Source: Bryobacteraceae bacterium (GTDB taxonomy: Bacteria > Acidobacteriota > Terriglobia > Bryobacterales > Bryobacteraceae). From it: a stretch of 64,000 nucleotides of DNA. The position numbers were made by a program, and so were the translations under genes. Under the pieces are notes generated by a model, which saw only the letters and a list, made by a program, of their open reading frames with translations, was not told where the DNA came from and did no database searches. Positions 24,698-34,613 of this stretch are shown here, piece after piece. The DNA is taken from assembly GCA_025927575.1 (NCBI GenBank), contig JAICLJ010000002.1, forward strand, positions 1-64,000, written 5' to 3'. Positions within the stretch are counted from its first letter, which is position 1. Each line of letters starts with the position of its first letter.

Positions 24698-26626
24698 ATG
24701 AGCAACTGCCACGACTGCGGCTCTCGCAAGGGCCTGCTCCCAAATCCGACCATTCCGGTCCCACATGCGGTCAACGACCGGCCGCTGATTGTGGCAATCA
24801 TCGGGCCTCCAAATTCCGGTAAATCCACACTGTTCAATCGCCTGACCGGCCTTCGCCAGAAGGTGGCGAACTTCCCGGGCGTGACAGTGGAGCACCGGAT
24901 GGGGAAGGCCAAACTAAAGAATCGGCAAGAGGTTTTTCTCGTCGATCTGCCTGGAGTCTATAGCTTGCATCCCCGGTCGGAAGACGAGCAGGTCGCCAAC
25001 GACATTTTAAAGGGAGTCCGGCCGGGTTTCGCGAAACCGGACGCGGTCGTTTTGATTCTGGACGTCACAAATCTGGGGCGTCACCTGGTTCTGGCTGCGC
25101 CGGTCCTGAGCCTGGGGCTGCCTACTCTGGTGGCGTTAAACATGGCAGACGACCTGGCGGTTCGCGGCGGCGAGGTGGATGTGGCGGCGCTATCGCACGA
25201 ACTGGGCGCGCCGGTCGTGTTGGTCAGCGCGTCGAAAGGAACCGGAGTCGACCGTATTCAGCAATTTTTGTCGGGTACGGCCGCAAATCTCGCGGCCGCG
25301 AAACCAGCTCGGGTCGAGTTACCGGTTTTGAACGACGTACCAAAGTGCCGCCAGTGGGCGACCAAGCTCAACAATAGCGCGTCGTACCGGGCTCCGGCGC
25401 CGCCAATCTGGACGCGCCGGCTTGACGCTGTTTTCTTGCATCCCCTTTTCGGCCCGCTCATTTTTGCGGCCGTTGTGGTGGCCGTTTTCCAAAGCATCTT
25501 TTCCTGGGCGCAGCCGATCATGGACGGCATGACCTACGCGGTAGCGGTGTCGGGGCAGTGGATGGGCATGGTGCTGCCGAACGGCGTGGTGCGATCGCTT
25601 GTCGTAAACGGAATCTGGGCGGGCGTCGGCTCGGTATTGGTTTTTCTGCCGCAGATCCTGTTGCTCTTCTTGTTTATTGGTGTTCTCGAGGATTCCGGTT
25701 ATATGGCGCGCGCGGCCCTGATCGCGGATCGAACGATGGCGAAATTCGGCCTACAGGGAAAATCCTTCATTCCGCTGCTATCGGCATATGCCTGCGCGGT
25801 TCCGGCCATCATGGCGACGCGCGTCATTGAAAACAAGCGCGACCGGATCGCAACCATCATGATCGCGCCGTTGATGACATGTTCCGCGCGCCTGCCCGTC
25901 TACACGCTGATCATTGCGGCGTTCGTGCCGAACATTGCGCTGGCGCCCGGCGTCCTTTCGCTGCCTGCCGCGACCATGCTGCTGTTGTACCTTCTGGGCT
26001 TTGTCGCGGCGGTGATCACCGCGCGCCTCCTGAAATCGACAGTGCTCAAGAGCCAGCGGTCCTCATTCATCCTGGAAATGCCGCCTTATCGCTTGCCCAC
26101 ACTGCAATCCCTCAGTCTGCGGCTGGTCGACCGCGGGAAAGTATTTCTCCGCCGGGCAGGCACCGTGATTCTGACCGTGTCGATCGTCCTTTGGATACTG
26201 GCCAATTTACCGCTCTCGCACGGTAAGATGCCGGAAATCGAGAACAGCTATGCCGGCATGGTGGGCAAGACGATCGAGCCGGCTATCAAGCCGCTCGGGT
26301 TCAACTGGAAAATCGGCATCGGCCTGATTACCTCGCTGGCGGCCCGCGAGGTAATTGTCGGGACCCTCGGCACTATTTACGGGATTGAGAGCGACGGAAA
26401 CTCCGAAGGGTTGCAGAAGGCCTTACACGCCGACCTGACGCCCGCCGGGGCGGTGGCGCTGCTCGTCTTTTTCGCATTCGCCATGCAGTGTTTTTCAACC
26501 ATCGCTGTCGTTCGCCGGGAGACCGGCGGGTGGAAGTGGCCGATCTTTCAATTCAGCTATATGCTGGCCCTGGCGTACGGAGGTTCGCTGGTGGCCTATC
26601 GCGTTACGAATCTTTTCCTTCACTAG
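24698..26626 (+). CDS. feoB: Ferrous iron transporter B
   Basis: This 642-residue inner-membrane protein imports Fe(II). The N-terminal G domain shows GPPNSGKST at residues 36-44, the switch FPGVTVEH, DLPGVYSL, NMAD and SASKGTG. A short leader with CHDCG lies before it. The membrane part has the two gate regions and repeated hydrophobic segments (VLVFLPQILLLFLFIGVLED; YACAVPAIMATRVIENKRDR). It is somewhat shorter than the E. coli protein of about 770 residues but all key parts are present. It forms an operon with feoA. Confidence 0.95.
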   Translation: MSNCHDCGSRKGLLPNPTIPVPHAVNDRPLIVAIIGPPNSGKSTLFNRLTGLRQKVANFPGVTVEHRMGKAKLKNRQEVFLVDLPGVYSLHPRSEDEQVANDILKGVRPGFAKPDAVVLILDVTNLGRHLVLAAPVLSLGLPTLVALNMADDLAVRGGEVDVAALSHELGAPVVLVSASKGTGVDRIQQFLSGTAANLAAAKPARVELPVLNDVPKCRQWATKLNNSASYRAPAPPIWTRRLDAVFLHPLFGPLIFAAVVVAVFQSIFSWAQPIMDGMTYAVAVSGQWMGMVLPNGVVRSLVVNGIWAGVGSVLVFLPQILLLFLFIGVLEDSGYMARAALIADRTMAKFGLQGKSFIPLLSAYACAVPAIMATRVIENKRDRIATIMIAPLMTCSARLPVYTLIIAAFVPNIALAPGVLSLPAATMLLLYLLGFVAAVITARLLKSTVLKSQRSSFILEMPPYRLPTLQSLSLRLVDRGKVFLRRAGTVILTVSIVLWILANLPLSHGKMPEIENSYAGMVGKTIEPAIKPLGFNWKIGIGLITSLAAREVIVGTLGTIYGIESDGNSEGLQKALHADLTPAGAVALLVFFAFAMQCFSTIAVVRRETGGWKWPIFQFSYMLALAYGGSLVAYRVTNLFLH

Positions 26627-26726
26627 CTCATCAAATGAGCCGCCTTTGTGAGGACAGGATTCAGGTGAATCGTCTGTTAGCATGACCATTTAGCCTGGAC
26701 CTCCCCCGAAGGCTTCCAATCTATTC

Positions 26727-27653
26727 ATGCGAAAAGTCGTCATACTAGGCACGGGATGTGCCGGCAACACTGCTGCGATCTATGCCGCCCGGGCGAATTT
26801 AAAGCCGCTGGTTTTCGAAGGGCACGAGCCGGGAGGGCAGCTCTCCATCACCACTGAAGTTGAGAATTTTCCCGGATTTTCCGAAGGCATCCAGGGGCCT
26901 GAACTCGTCGAGAACATGAAGAAGCAGGCACAGCGCTTCGGAGCCGAATACCGGCATGGCCGCGTGGTGGAGGCGCATCTTCGGCAGAAACCGCTTACGG
27001 TGAAGCTGGAAGACGGTGAAGTGTTTGAAACGCGCACGCTGATTATCGCGACTGGCGCATCCGCGCGCTGGCTGAACCTTCCTAACGAGCAGAAGCTGAT
27101 CGGCTATGGCGTGAGTTCATGCGCGACCTGCGATGGCTTCTTCTTCCGGGACAAGCAGATTATGGTGATTGGCGGCGGCGATTCGGCAATGGAGGAAGCC
27201 AACTTCCTCACCCGTTTTGGACAAAAAGTGATGCTGGTGCACCGGCGCGAGGCATTTCGGGCCTCAAAGATCATGTTCGAGCGCGTGAAGAACAATCCAA
27301 AAATCGAGCTGATTCTGAACACCATCGTCGAAGACATCTACGACGTCGAAAAGGGACAAGTCACGGGCGTGAAGCTGCGGAACATTGTGACGGATACGGT
27401 AAGCGAGCGGCCGGTCGACGGGTTCTTTGTGGCTATCGGGCACATTCCGAACACGCTTCCGTTTGTCGGCCAACTCGATCTCGATCCGGACGGATATATC
27501 CTTTCGCACGGCGGCGCGCGGACGAACATCGCCGGCGTATTCCATGCAGGCGATGTGCAGGATCGCACGTACCGCCAAGCCATTACGGCTGCCGGCGCCG
27601 GCTGTATGGCCGCGATTGAAGCGGAGCGGTTCTTGGAAGCGGAAGGGAAGTAA
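26727..27653 (+). CDS. trxB: Thioredoxin reductase
   Basis: The 308-residue flavoprotein has the FAD motif GTGCAGNTAA at residues 8-17, the redox pair CATC at 132-135, the NADPH motif GGGDSAMEEA and the late FAD motif GVFHAGDV. It passes electrons from NADPH to thioredoxin in the cytosol. The order of domains and the length are those of the low-molecular-weight bacterial enzyme. It lies 100 nt after feoB and may be transcribed separately. Confidence 0.93.
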   Translation: MRKVVILGTGCAGNTAAIYAARANLKPLVFEGHEPGGQLSITTEVENFPGFSEGIQGPELVENMKKQAQRFGAEYRHGRVVEAHLRQKPLTVKLEDGEVFETRTLIIATGASARWLNLPNEQKLIGYGVSSCATCDGFFFRDKQIMVIGGGDSAMEEANFLTRFGQKVMLVHRREAFRASKIMFERVKNNPKIELILNTIVEDIYDVEKGQVTGVKLRNIVTDTVSERPVDGFFVAIGHIPNTLPFVGQLDLDPDGYILSHGGARTNIAGVFHAGDVQDRTYRQAITAAGAGCMAAIEAERFLEAEGK

Positions 27654-27732
27654 GCGCAAAACGCCGCGGCGCTGAGCTCATTCGTGAATGCTTTAGAGTT
27701 CTACAAAGCGGGCGCACTGCCCATCAGCGGAA

Positions 27733-28200
27733 CTAGAACGGAACGTCGTCGTCCGTAATACCCATCTCGGGAGGCTCATCCGGAGCCGATGCAGACGGCC
27801 TTGGGCGCTGGGCCTGGGCGCGGGGGGCGGACGCCATGCCCGATCCTTCTTCCGCCGGGCCAGCGTCGCCGCGGCCGCCAAGCAGCAGAATGTCCTCGGC
27901 GATGACGTCGGTCGCGTAGACCTTCTTGCCGTCCTTGTCATCGTAGCTGCGGGTCTGGAGACGGCCCTCCACGTAGACTTGCTTGCCCTTCGTGAGATAG
28001 TTGGCGAGATTTTCCTGGCGCCAGACTGTGACATTCGTCCAGTTCGTCTCGTCCTTCCATTCGCCGCTTTGCTGGTCTTTCCAACGGCGTGTGGTGGCGA
28101 GGGGAAAGCGCGTGACGGATATGCCGGAAGGTGTGAACTTCGTTTCCGCATCGCGGCCGAGATTTCCAATGAGAATGACTTTGTTTACGCTGCGGGCCAT
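27733..28200 (-). CDS. ssb: Single-stranded DNA-binding protein
   Basis: Starting at the ATG 28200 (MARSVNKVILIGNLGRDAET) gives 155 residues; a longer frame would add a non-homologous leader. The OB fold covers residues 1-110 with WTNVTVWRQENLANYLTKG and VEGRLQTRSYDDKDGKKVY. A Gly/Pro/Ala-rich linker leads to the acidic tip DDDVPF, which binds replication and repair partners. It protects single-stranded DNA during replication, recombination and repair. Confidence 0.95.
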   Translation of the reverse strand: MARSVNKVILIGNLGRDAETKFTPSGISVTRFPLATTRRWKDQQSGEWKDETNWTNVTVWRQENLANYLTKGKQVYVEGRLQTRSYDDKDGKKVYATDVIAEDILLLGGRGDAGPAEEGSGMASAPRAQAQRPRPSASAPDEPPEMGITDDDVPF

Positions 28201-28255
28201 GGCTCTCGCAATGTAGCACAACGGCGACGGCGAGTCCGCGGGCATTTCTACCGGA

Positions 28256-30964
28256 TCATTCCGACCGCAGCGCGGTTTGAGGATCGATGCGCGCCGCCGA
28301 GAGCGCTGGCAGGAAGCCGGCGAAGAGCGTCACGCCGAGCAGGAGAGCCGCGGAGGCTAGCCAGACCCAGGGATCGTTCGGAGCAATTCCGTACAATTCA
28401 GACCGGATGAGGCCGCCGGCCGCGAAAACAACCGGCAGGGCGCACGCCACGCCCGCCAAACCCAATAGCGCGGATTCAGATAGCACCATGCGCAGTACGA
28501 GGCCGGGACGCGCGCCAAGGGCCATGCGAATGCCGATTTCGCGATACCGGCGCGCGACGGAATACGACATCACGCCATAGAGCCCAACAATCGAAAGCAA
28601 AGTGGCCAGAATTCCGAACGCCAGCGACAAAAGGCCCAGGCTTCGTTCCGCAAACAACGATTCGTTAATCACCTCGGTCATGGAGCTGAGGTTATAAACC
28701 GGCAGCCTGGGATCGAAGCGCCGCACCAGTCCGCGGACATGATCCATTACCGCGGCTTCGCTGGTTTTCGTGCGCGCATAGAACGTGAGCGCGGTCAGTC
28801 CTCCGTCCATCAGATAGGGCTGATACAGGAATGGAAAGATGGTGTCCTGTAGTCCGCCGTGGTGGCTGTCGGCGACTACACCGACGATGGTCCAATCCAG
28901 TTTCTTTTGATTCGAACCGATCGCCATGTGCAGCCCCAGCGGATTTTGTCCTGCTAAAAACCGCCGGCAAAACGTTTCGTTCACGACAACTACTTTGGGA
29001 GCACCCGCTATCTCTCTCGCGCTGATTCCTCGGCCCTCCAGAATCGGAATGTGCATTGTGGCGAAGTAATTGGCTCCCACGGCATTGCGGCGGACCTCAT
29101 TATTTTCGCCGTCTCGCATCGGATGTCCTTCTATCGTGACGCCGCCGCCTACGTAGTTGCCTTCGAGGACGGGCACGGTTGCAACGGATGCGCCGGCGAC
29201 GCCGGGCGTTGCATCGAGAGCCGCGCGGATCTGCTCCCCAAGCTGCCTGATTCGCTGCTGCGAATAGTCGGCCTCGGCCGGATTGATACTGAATGTGACG
29301 AGGTGGTCCGTCTGAAATCCTGGGCTAATGTTCATCAGGTTGTGGAAACTCAAGGTGAACAGGATGGAAGCCACGACGAGCACGAGTGAGAGCGCGATCT
29401 GTCCGATTACCAGGACACGCCGGAGCCAGATGGAGCGGCCGGCTTGCGATGCGCCGCTTTCGGTCTTCAGCACGCTTGAGAGTTCCGCCCGCGTGGATTG
29501 CAGAGCGGGCAAAAGACCGAACGCCAGGCCCGTGACAATGGAGACGATTGCCGCGAAAGCGAACACCTGCCAGTCCGGATGAGCCATCAGGCTGGAATCG
29601 CTCAAATCCATTTTCAAGACTCGCAGCAGCAGCGGCGTACCCGTGAAGGCAAGAGCGAATCCAAGCGCTCCCCCGGACACCGCCAGCATCAGGCTCTCGA
29701 CGAGCAACTGGCGGATAAGCACGCGGCGCGCGGCGCCGACCGAGAGGCGAATCGCCATCTCGCGCTGGCGCGCTACACCGCGCGCAATCAGCAGGTTCGC
29801 CAGATTGACGGCGGTAATCACCAGCACCAGCGCAACCATGACCATCAGCACCCGAAGAGGATTGCCGAGGCTCTCCCGCAGATCGGTGTACCCGCGTCCG
29901 CCGGGAGTCAGTCCGATCGTTTTTCGTTTGAACTGCTCCTCGGAGGCCTGGGACCCGGGGCGTATCAAAGTCAGGTCCAGGTCGCGCAAAGGCGGATAAA
30001 TGACGCTCAATGCGGCGGAAGCTCTTTGCAAAGTAACGCCGGGCCGCAATTTCGCAATGAGGTTGGCCCAGTGATTGAGGCGGTCGTTGAGCCCGTCCCA
30101 GCCCGGCGTCATCTGCGCCTTCATCGCCATCGGAACAAACACGTCGGCGCGTTGGCTGATGTCGATGCCGTAGAACGCGGGCGCGGCGATGCCAACCACG
30201 ACGTAGGGACTTCGATTCAAGAGGATCTTCTGGTTTAAAATCACCGGATTGCCAGCGAACTGCTGCTTCCAAAAGCCGTAGCCGAGAACAACCACGGGAT
30301 GGGCGCCGGGTTTTCCGTCATCGGCAGAGGTGAACACACGGCCTCGCCACGGGCGGGCGCCGAGCACCTGAAAGTAGTTTCCGGAAACGATCTCGCCGTG
30401 AATCCGCTGTGTCTGTTCCGCCGTGGTGAGACTGACGGTAATGGGATAGCGCGCCAGAATATCGTCAAAAATGTTCTTCGCGTGCGATTGTAAATTTCGA
30501 TAGAGCGGATACGAAAAACTGCTCCTCATTCCGTTAGAAGATTCGTGCCCGAGCTCCGGTTCGGTGTTGTGCAGGATCACCAGGCGCTTTGCGTCGGGAA
30601 CGGGCAGCGAATCGAGCACCACCTGTTTCATCAACGTGAACACGACGGTGTTCGCGCCGATGCCGAGCGCAAGAGACAGGATCGCCATTGCCGTTACTCC
30701 CGGCGGACGCCTCAGCATTCGTGCGGCCAGCCGGATATCACGCTTCAGCGCCTCCAGCCAGAGGACGATGTCGGCTTCGGCCGTCTGTTCACCGGCCAGC
30801 GTGCGGTTTCCGAACCTGCGCTTGGCATCGCGCGAAGCCTCCTCGGGACTCATGCCGGCGCGTAGGTTGTCCGCCGTCCGCTGCTCTACGTGGTAGGCAA
30901 TCTCGTCATCGGCATCGGCATGTAGCGATCGAAAGCTGTTGCGGATCTTCTTAAAGATACTCAT
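28256..30964 (-). CDS. MacB/FtsX-type ABC permease with acidobacterial prefix domain (ADOP)
   Basis: The 902-residue protein begins with a soluble prefix (HADADDEIAYHVEQRTADNL, EEASRDAKRRFGN) typical of permeases linked to PadR regulators in Acidobacteria. After it come two FtsX-type units, each with a large periplasmic loop and transmembrane segments (GVTAMAILSLALGIGANTVV; VLMVMVALVLVITAVNLANL; LLSIVGLYGVMSYSVARRYR). No ATPase domain or ATPase gene is adjacent, so it belongs to the orphan duplicated permeases. Substrate unknown. It is 9 nt downstream of its PadR regulator. Confidence 0.85.
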   Translation of the reverse strand: MSIFKKIRNSFRSLHADADDEIAYHVEQRTADNLRAGMSPEEASRDAKRRFGNRTLAGEQTAEADIVLWLEALKRDIRLAARMLRRPPGVTAMAILSLALGIGANTVVFTLMKQVVLDSLPVPDAKRLVILHNTEPELGHESSNGMRSSFSYPLYRNLQSHAKNIFDDILARYPITVSLTTAEQTQRIHGEIVSGNYFQVLGARPWRGRVFTSADDGKPGAHPVVVLGYGFWKQQFAGNPVILNQKILLNRSPYVVVGIAAPAFYGIDISQRADVFVPMAMKAQMTPGWDGLNDRLNHWANLIAKLRPGVTLQRASAALSVIYPPLRDLDLTLIRPGSQASEEQFKRKTIGLTPGGRGYTDLRESLGNPLRVLMVMVALVLVITAVNLANLLIARGVARQREMAIRLSVGAARRVLIRQLLVESLMLAVSGGALGFALAFTGTPLLLRVLKMDLSDSSLMAHPDWQVFAFAAIVSIVTGLAFGLLPALQSTRAELSSVLKTESGASQAGRSIWLRRVLVIGQIALSLVLVVASILFTLSFHNLMNISPGFQTDHLVTFSINPAEADYSQQRIRQLGEQIRAALDATPGVAGASVATVPVLEGNYVGGGVTIEGHPMRDGENNEVRRNAVGANYFATMHIPILEGRGISAREIAGAPKVVVVNETFCRRFLAGQNPLGLHMAIGSNQKKLDWTIVGVVADSHHGGLQDTIFPFLYQPYLMDGGLTALTFYARTKTSEAAVMDHVRGLVRRFDPRLPVYNLSSMTEVINESLFAERSLGLLSLAFGILATLLSIVGLYGVMSYSVARRYREIGIRMALGARPGLVLRMVLSESALLGLAGVACALPVVFAAGGLIRSELYGIAPNDPWVWLASAALLLGVTLFAGFLPALSAARIDPQTALRSE

Positions 30965-30973
30965 GCCGGCCTC

Positions 30974-31306
30974 CTAGACGAAACGCAGAACTTTCGTGAC
31001 AGCAGCGGTCAGCTTGTCCCAATTGCCTTCTTCAAGAGCAAGTTGACGCTTTCCCTTTACGGTTAGGCGATAGTAACGAACCCGTCGGTTGGTATCGGAA
31101 ATCGCCCATTCGGAGGCAATCCAGCCTTCCTGTTCCATGCGGTGCAGGGCGGGATAGAGAGATCCCTCTTCTACCTGCAGAACGTCGTCAGAGATGGCTT
31201 GAATATGTGTGGTGATTCCATAGCCGTGCAGTGGTCCGCGGCTGAGAGTCTTGAGGATAAGAAGACTCAGAGAACCTTGCAAACTCTTCGACAACACGCG
31301 GCTCAT
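30974..31306 (-). CDS. PadR-family transcriptional regulator
   Basis: The ATG at 31306 has GGAGG eight bases upstream, so this shorter form (110 residues) is preferred. The protein is a winged helix: SLSLLILKTLSRGPLHGYGI, then VEEGSLYPALHRMEQEGWIA and RRVRYYRLTVKGKRQL, the standard PadR pattern. It would repress the permease operon and itself, as these pairs usually do. A TTGACA on the minus strand at 31369-31364 may be the -35 element. Confidence 0.88.
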   Translation of the reverse strand: MSRVLSKSLQGSLSLLILKTLSRGPLHGYGITTHIQAISDDVLQVEEGSLYPALHRMEQEGWIASEWAISDTNRRVRYYRLTVKGKRQLALEEGNWDKLTAAVTKVLRFV

Positions 31307-31818
31307 GGCAATCGCCTCCAAAGCATCGAAATCTATGCCTAGCGTCTCTCGGATCGTGCGCCATGTCAATAACTAATTCTTCGAAAAGCCATCGAGTCGT
31401 AAGTTCGTCGGATGGACAGCCATGTCCGCCACCAGGCGGCGGCCTATTCCGAGTGGAGGGAACTAACGTGAAAAAATGCCGGGATGCTTCCAAACGTATT
31501 TCGCAAAAAATCTTGTCGAATAGCATTGATATAAAGAACCACCGTGCAGCCAAGCACCGAGGCCGGTCATTAATCTTGTGTATGGTCTGCGCGTCAGCGG
31601 CTCTCTCAACTGTTGTTAATAGGCGTATGGCGGCGCCTCTGGGGCAAGGCAGCCCTACGTAATCCGGCTTTATAGATAGTACTGTGTTACTCGGATTTAG
31701 GATCTCCAGTACGGTATTCACAAGAAAGCGCCGCCCTTTCTGTGCTTTTCTAACAACCCGCATGCAATACTTATGCTGTAAATTCGTTCGGAGGGCGTAG
31801 TCGTCGAACGACGACAAT
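31307..31818. other. Intergenic region without a credible gene
   Basis: This 512-nt space lies between the divergent padR gene and the NRPS-like gene. Open frames here have no protein-like sequence. Near its right end there is GGAGG at 31790-31794 and a small hairpin GTCGT 31800-31804 / ACGAC 31811-31815 directly before the first possible start codon of the NRPS-like gene. Confidence 0.5.
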
Positions 31819-34530
31819 TTGAAGCGGCGGAGCGTAGTGGCATCACGTCAGATCGCACAGCGGGTTTTATCTGTAGGTGGGTTTATAGCGAACCACGCTG
31901 CGATTACTCCTACTGCCATCGCTGTCGAGTGCTGTGGGCGGCGTCTCACCTACAGTGAACTGCATGATAGGGCAGGCGCCCTGGCGTACGATCTTCGCCA
32001 GACCGGCATCGAGCGCGAGGTCCTCGTCGGCGTTTTGATGGAACGTTCGGTGGACGTGGCGACTGCTATCGCCGGCATTTTGGCCGCGGACGGCGCCTAC
32101 CTGCCGCTTGATTCACGAGCCCCTGCGGAGCGGCTGCGGTGGATGATCGAGGATTCGGGTGCTGCGGCAGTTATCGTGGATCGCCACTTGGCTGGTTTGG
32201 CGCGTAGTCTGAATGCCGCGGCCCGCATCATTGTTCTGGACGATGTCCTTGACGAGGGAATGCGCTCCACACCACATGACCTCGATCCGGAGCCGGCTTG
32301 CCCGGACCAGCTCGCCTATGTGATCTACACGTCCGGATCGACTGGCCAACCGAAGGGTGTGGAGGTCCTTGCCCACAGTTTGATTCATTTCCTGAACTGC
32401 ATGCGGCGGGAATTGGATTTTCGGCCTGCCGATACGATGCTTGCCATCGCGCCCCTATCGTTTGATGTCGCCGTATTTGAGCTCTTGCTGCCACTATACT
32501 GCGGGGGGCGGGTGGTAATCCTCCCTTGGCCGACGGGAGCGGACGGAGAGTCGCTGGCCGCTGCGATCGATACCTACGATGCGTCGGTCGTCCTCGCCAC
32601 GCCCACTACATGGCAACTATTGCTGGATGCAGGATGGAAGGGCAACTCACGGTTGCGCGCGGTTTGTGGCGGTGAGATCATGCATCCCTCGCTCGCAGGA
32701 CGGCTGGCGTCGCTGACCGGAGAACTATGGAACCATTACGGACCCACGGAGACAACCATCGCGGCCAGTACGTACCGGGTCCTAGGCGATGAGCGGAGTG
32801 TTCCGATTGGCCGTGCCCTTGATGGCATTCGGTTCTTCGTGCTCGATCCGAATGGGAACGCCGTTCCTTCAGGCGAGACGGGAGAGCTGTATATCGGCGG
32901 AGTTCAACTCGCGAGAGGATATCGGAACCGAAGGGAACTTACCGCGCAAGCGTTCGTAAACGTTGCGGCTGACGGAAACCCGATGCGGGCATACCGGACC
33001 GGTGATCTGGTGAGGTACGACGACCATGGCGCTCTTCACTTTCTCGGCCGCGCCGATAACCAGATCAAAATTCGTGGCTACCGGATGGAACTGGAGGAGA
33101 TCGAGGCATTCCTCTCCCAGCATCCGGATGTCAAGCAGGCTGCGGTTCTTGCGCGAGACTGCACTGAGGGCGATATCCGCCTGGTTGCGTTCGTTACCGT
33201 CAAAGATGGCGCGATTCCAGACACTGTGAGCTTGATCGACTTCCTTGCCGAACGCTTGCCTGCTTACATGGTTCCGCGGCAGGTCTTTTATGTGGACAGT
33301 CTGCCGAAGACATCACATGGCAAAATTGATCGCACTGCGCTTGCCGCCTGGCCCTTGGCGGAACCGGATGCGCGCGGGGGCCACGAATCTGGCAGCGAAC
33401 ACGCGGTTGAGTCGGAATTGCTTGCGATTTGGCGGCGGCTCCCCGGCTTCGAATCGATCGGCGTCAATGACAGTTTCTTTGACTTTGGGGGCCACTCCAT
33501 TCTGGCCGCCAGGCTCATGAAGGACGTGCGGGTGAGGTTCGGGATGGCGCTCCCTCTGTCTGCGCTGTTTGATTCACCGACGGTGAAGGATCTGGCGGGG
33601 GTGATTTGCAGCACGGACACTCCTAAAGCGTGGTCGCCGCTCGTAGCGATTCGGGCTGCGGGTGCGCGCCCACCGCTGTTCTGCGTCCACGGGATCAATG
33701 GCAACGTGCTGAATTTCGAACCACTGGCCCGTCACTTACCTGGCGACCAGCCGGTCTATGCGCTGGAGTCCCGGGGGCTGAATGGGGGTACGCCGCATAG
33801 AAGCATCGAGGAGATGGCCCGCTGTTACATTGACGCCGTGCGCGGCGTGCAGCGTGTGGGCCCGTATGTGGTAGTAGGCTTTTCGGCCGGGGGAGTAGTT
33901 GCGTTCGAGATGGCGCGGCAGTTGCGCGACAGCGGGGAACGCGTGGCGTTATTGGGCTTGCTGGACTCAGCCGTATACTCGCGGCCGGCCGAGGCGGCCG
34001 TCGATCCTGCCGCTGGCCGTCGTAGTGGGAAATTGCGAAAGATCACGAGACCTCTCCAGCGGTTTTGTACGATGTCGCTCTCGGACCAGCGTGCTGCACT
34101 GCTCCGGAACCGGTCGCACTATTGGCAGTTGGTTGCGATTTCCGCGCGTGCGCGCGGCGAGGCCTTGGCAAGGCGTTGCGGCATTCCTGTGCAGGGGCCC
34201 GCCAAGATGAAAGACGCTTTTTTGTTAGCTCTGCGGCGGTACCATCCTTCGAAGTTTCCTGGGACCGTTACGCTATATCGGGCAAGCAGCGGCGTAGGGC
34301 GGGACGATGAACGGCCTGCCATGGGCTGGGACTTGATCGCCCCCAAAGTAGTTGTGGAAGTGATTGACGCCGGCCACCCCGGCATACTCACGGAGCCCGC
34401 CGTGATCGCCGTCGCGCGCTCTCTCAACGAGCATATTTGTGAAGCGCTGGCATGTGATGGCGAGGCATGGAATGAAGCGCTTGCGTTCCATGCCGGTCAG
34501 AGCCGCGGGGCCTCGACAACCACAACCTAG
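31819..34530 (+). CDS. Single-module NRPS-like enzyme (adenylation - carrier - thioesterase)
   Basis: The 903-residue protein has an adenylation domain (residues about 20-510: YTSGSTGQPKG, NHYGPTETT, YRTGDL, SHGKIDR), a carrier domain (DSFFDFGGHSILAAR, Ser for phosphopantetheine) and a type I thioesterase (GFSAGG with catalytic Ser, DAGHPGI with His). There is no condensation domain, so it may act alone, releasing or self-coupling one activated acid. A hand alignment of the substrate pocket gives roughly D-V-F-A-V-G-H-I-A-K. Start codon is uncertain: TTG 31819 or GTG 31837. No other biosynthetic gene is adjacent. Confidence 0.8.
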   Translation: MKRRSVVASRQIAQRVLSVGGFIANHAAITPTAIAVECCGRRLTYSELHDRAGALAYDLRQTGIEREVLVGVLMERSVDVATAIAGILAADGAYLPLDSRAPAERLRWMIEDSGAAAVIVDRHLAGLARSLNAAARIIVLDDVLDEGMRSTPHDLDPEPACPDQLAYVIYTSGSTGQPKGVEVLAHSLIHFLNCMRRELDFRPADTMLAIAPLSFDVAVFELLLPLYCGGRVVILPWPTGADGESLAAAIDTYDASVVLATPTTWQLLLDAGWKGNSRLRAVCGGEIMHPSLAGRLASLTGELWNHYGPTETTIAASTYRVLGDERSVPIGRALDGIRFFVLDPNGNAVPSGETGELYIGGVQLARGYRNRRELTAQAFVNVAADGNPMRAYRTGDLVRYDDHGALHFLGRADNQIKIRGYRMELEEIEAFLSQHPDVKQAAVLARDCTEGDIRLVAFVTVKDGAIPDTVSLIDFLAERLPAYMVPRQVFYVDSLPKTSHGKIDRTALAAWPLAEPDARGGHESGSEHAVESELLAIWRRLPGFESIGVNDSFFDFGGHSILAARLMKDVRVRFGMALPLSALFDSPTVKDLAGVICSTDTPKAWSPLVAIRAAGARPPLFCVHGINGNVLNFEPLARHLPGDQPVYALESRGLNGGTPHRSIEEMARCYIDAVRGVQRVGPYVVVGFSAGGVVAFEMARQLRDSGERVALLGLLDSAVYSRPAEAAVDPAAGRRSGKLRKITRPLQRFCTMSLSDQRAALLRNRSHYWQLVAISARARGEALARRCGIPVQGPAKMKDAFLLALRRYHPSKFPGTVTLYRASSGVGRDDERPAMGWDLIAPKVVVEVIDAGHPGILTEPAVIAVARSLNEHICEALACDGEAWNEALAFHAGQSRGASTTTT

Positions 34531-34613
34531 CCAAGTCGTTGTCCGCGCTCTTAGCCTGGTGTGGTTCCTGGAATTAAGACGAACTACGTGGAGAACACGA
34601 CCTATTTACAATC

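Noticed and set aside
31363-31662. Open frame of 99 codons between padR and the NRPS-like gene
   Set aside because: No ribosome site, no protein-like pattern and a region that should hold promoters.
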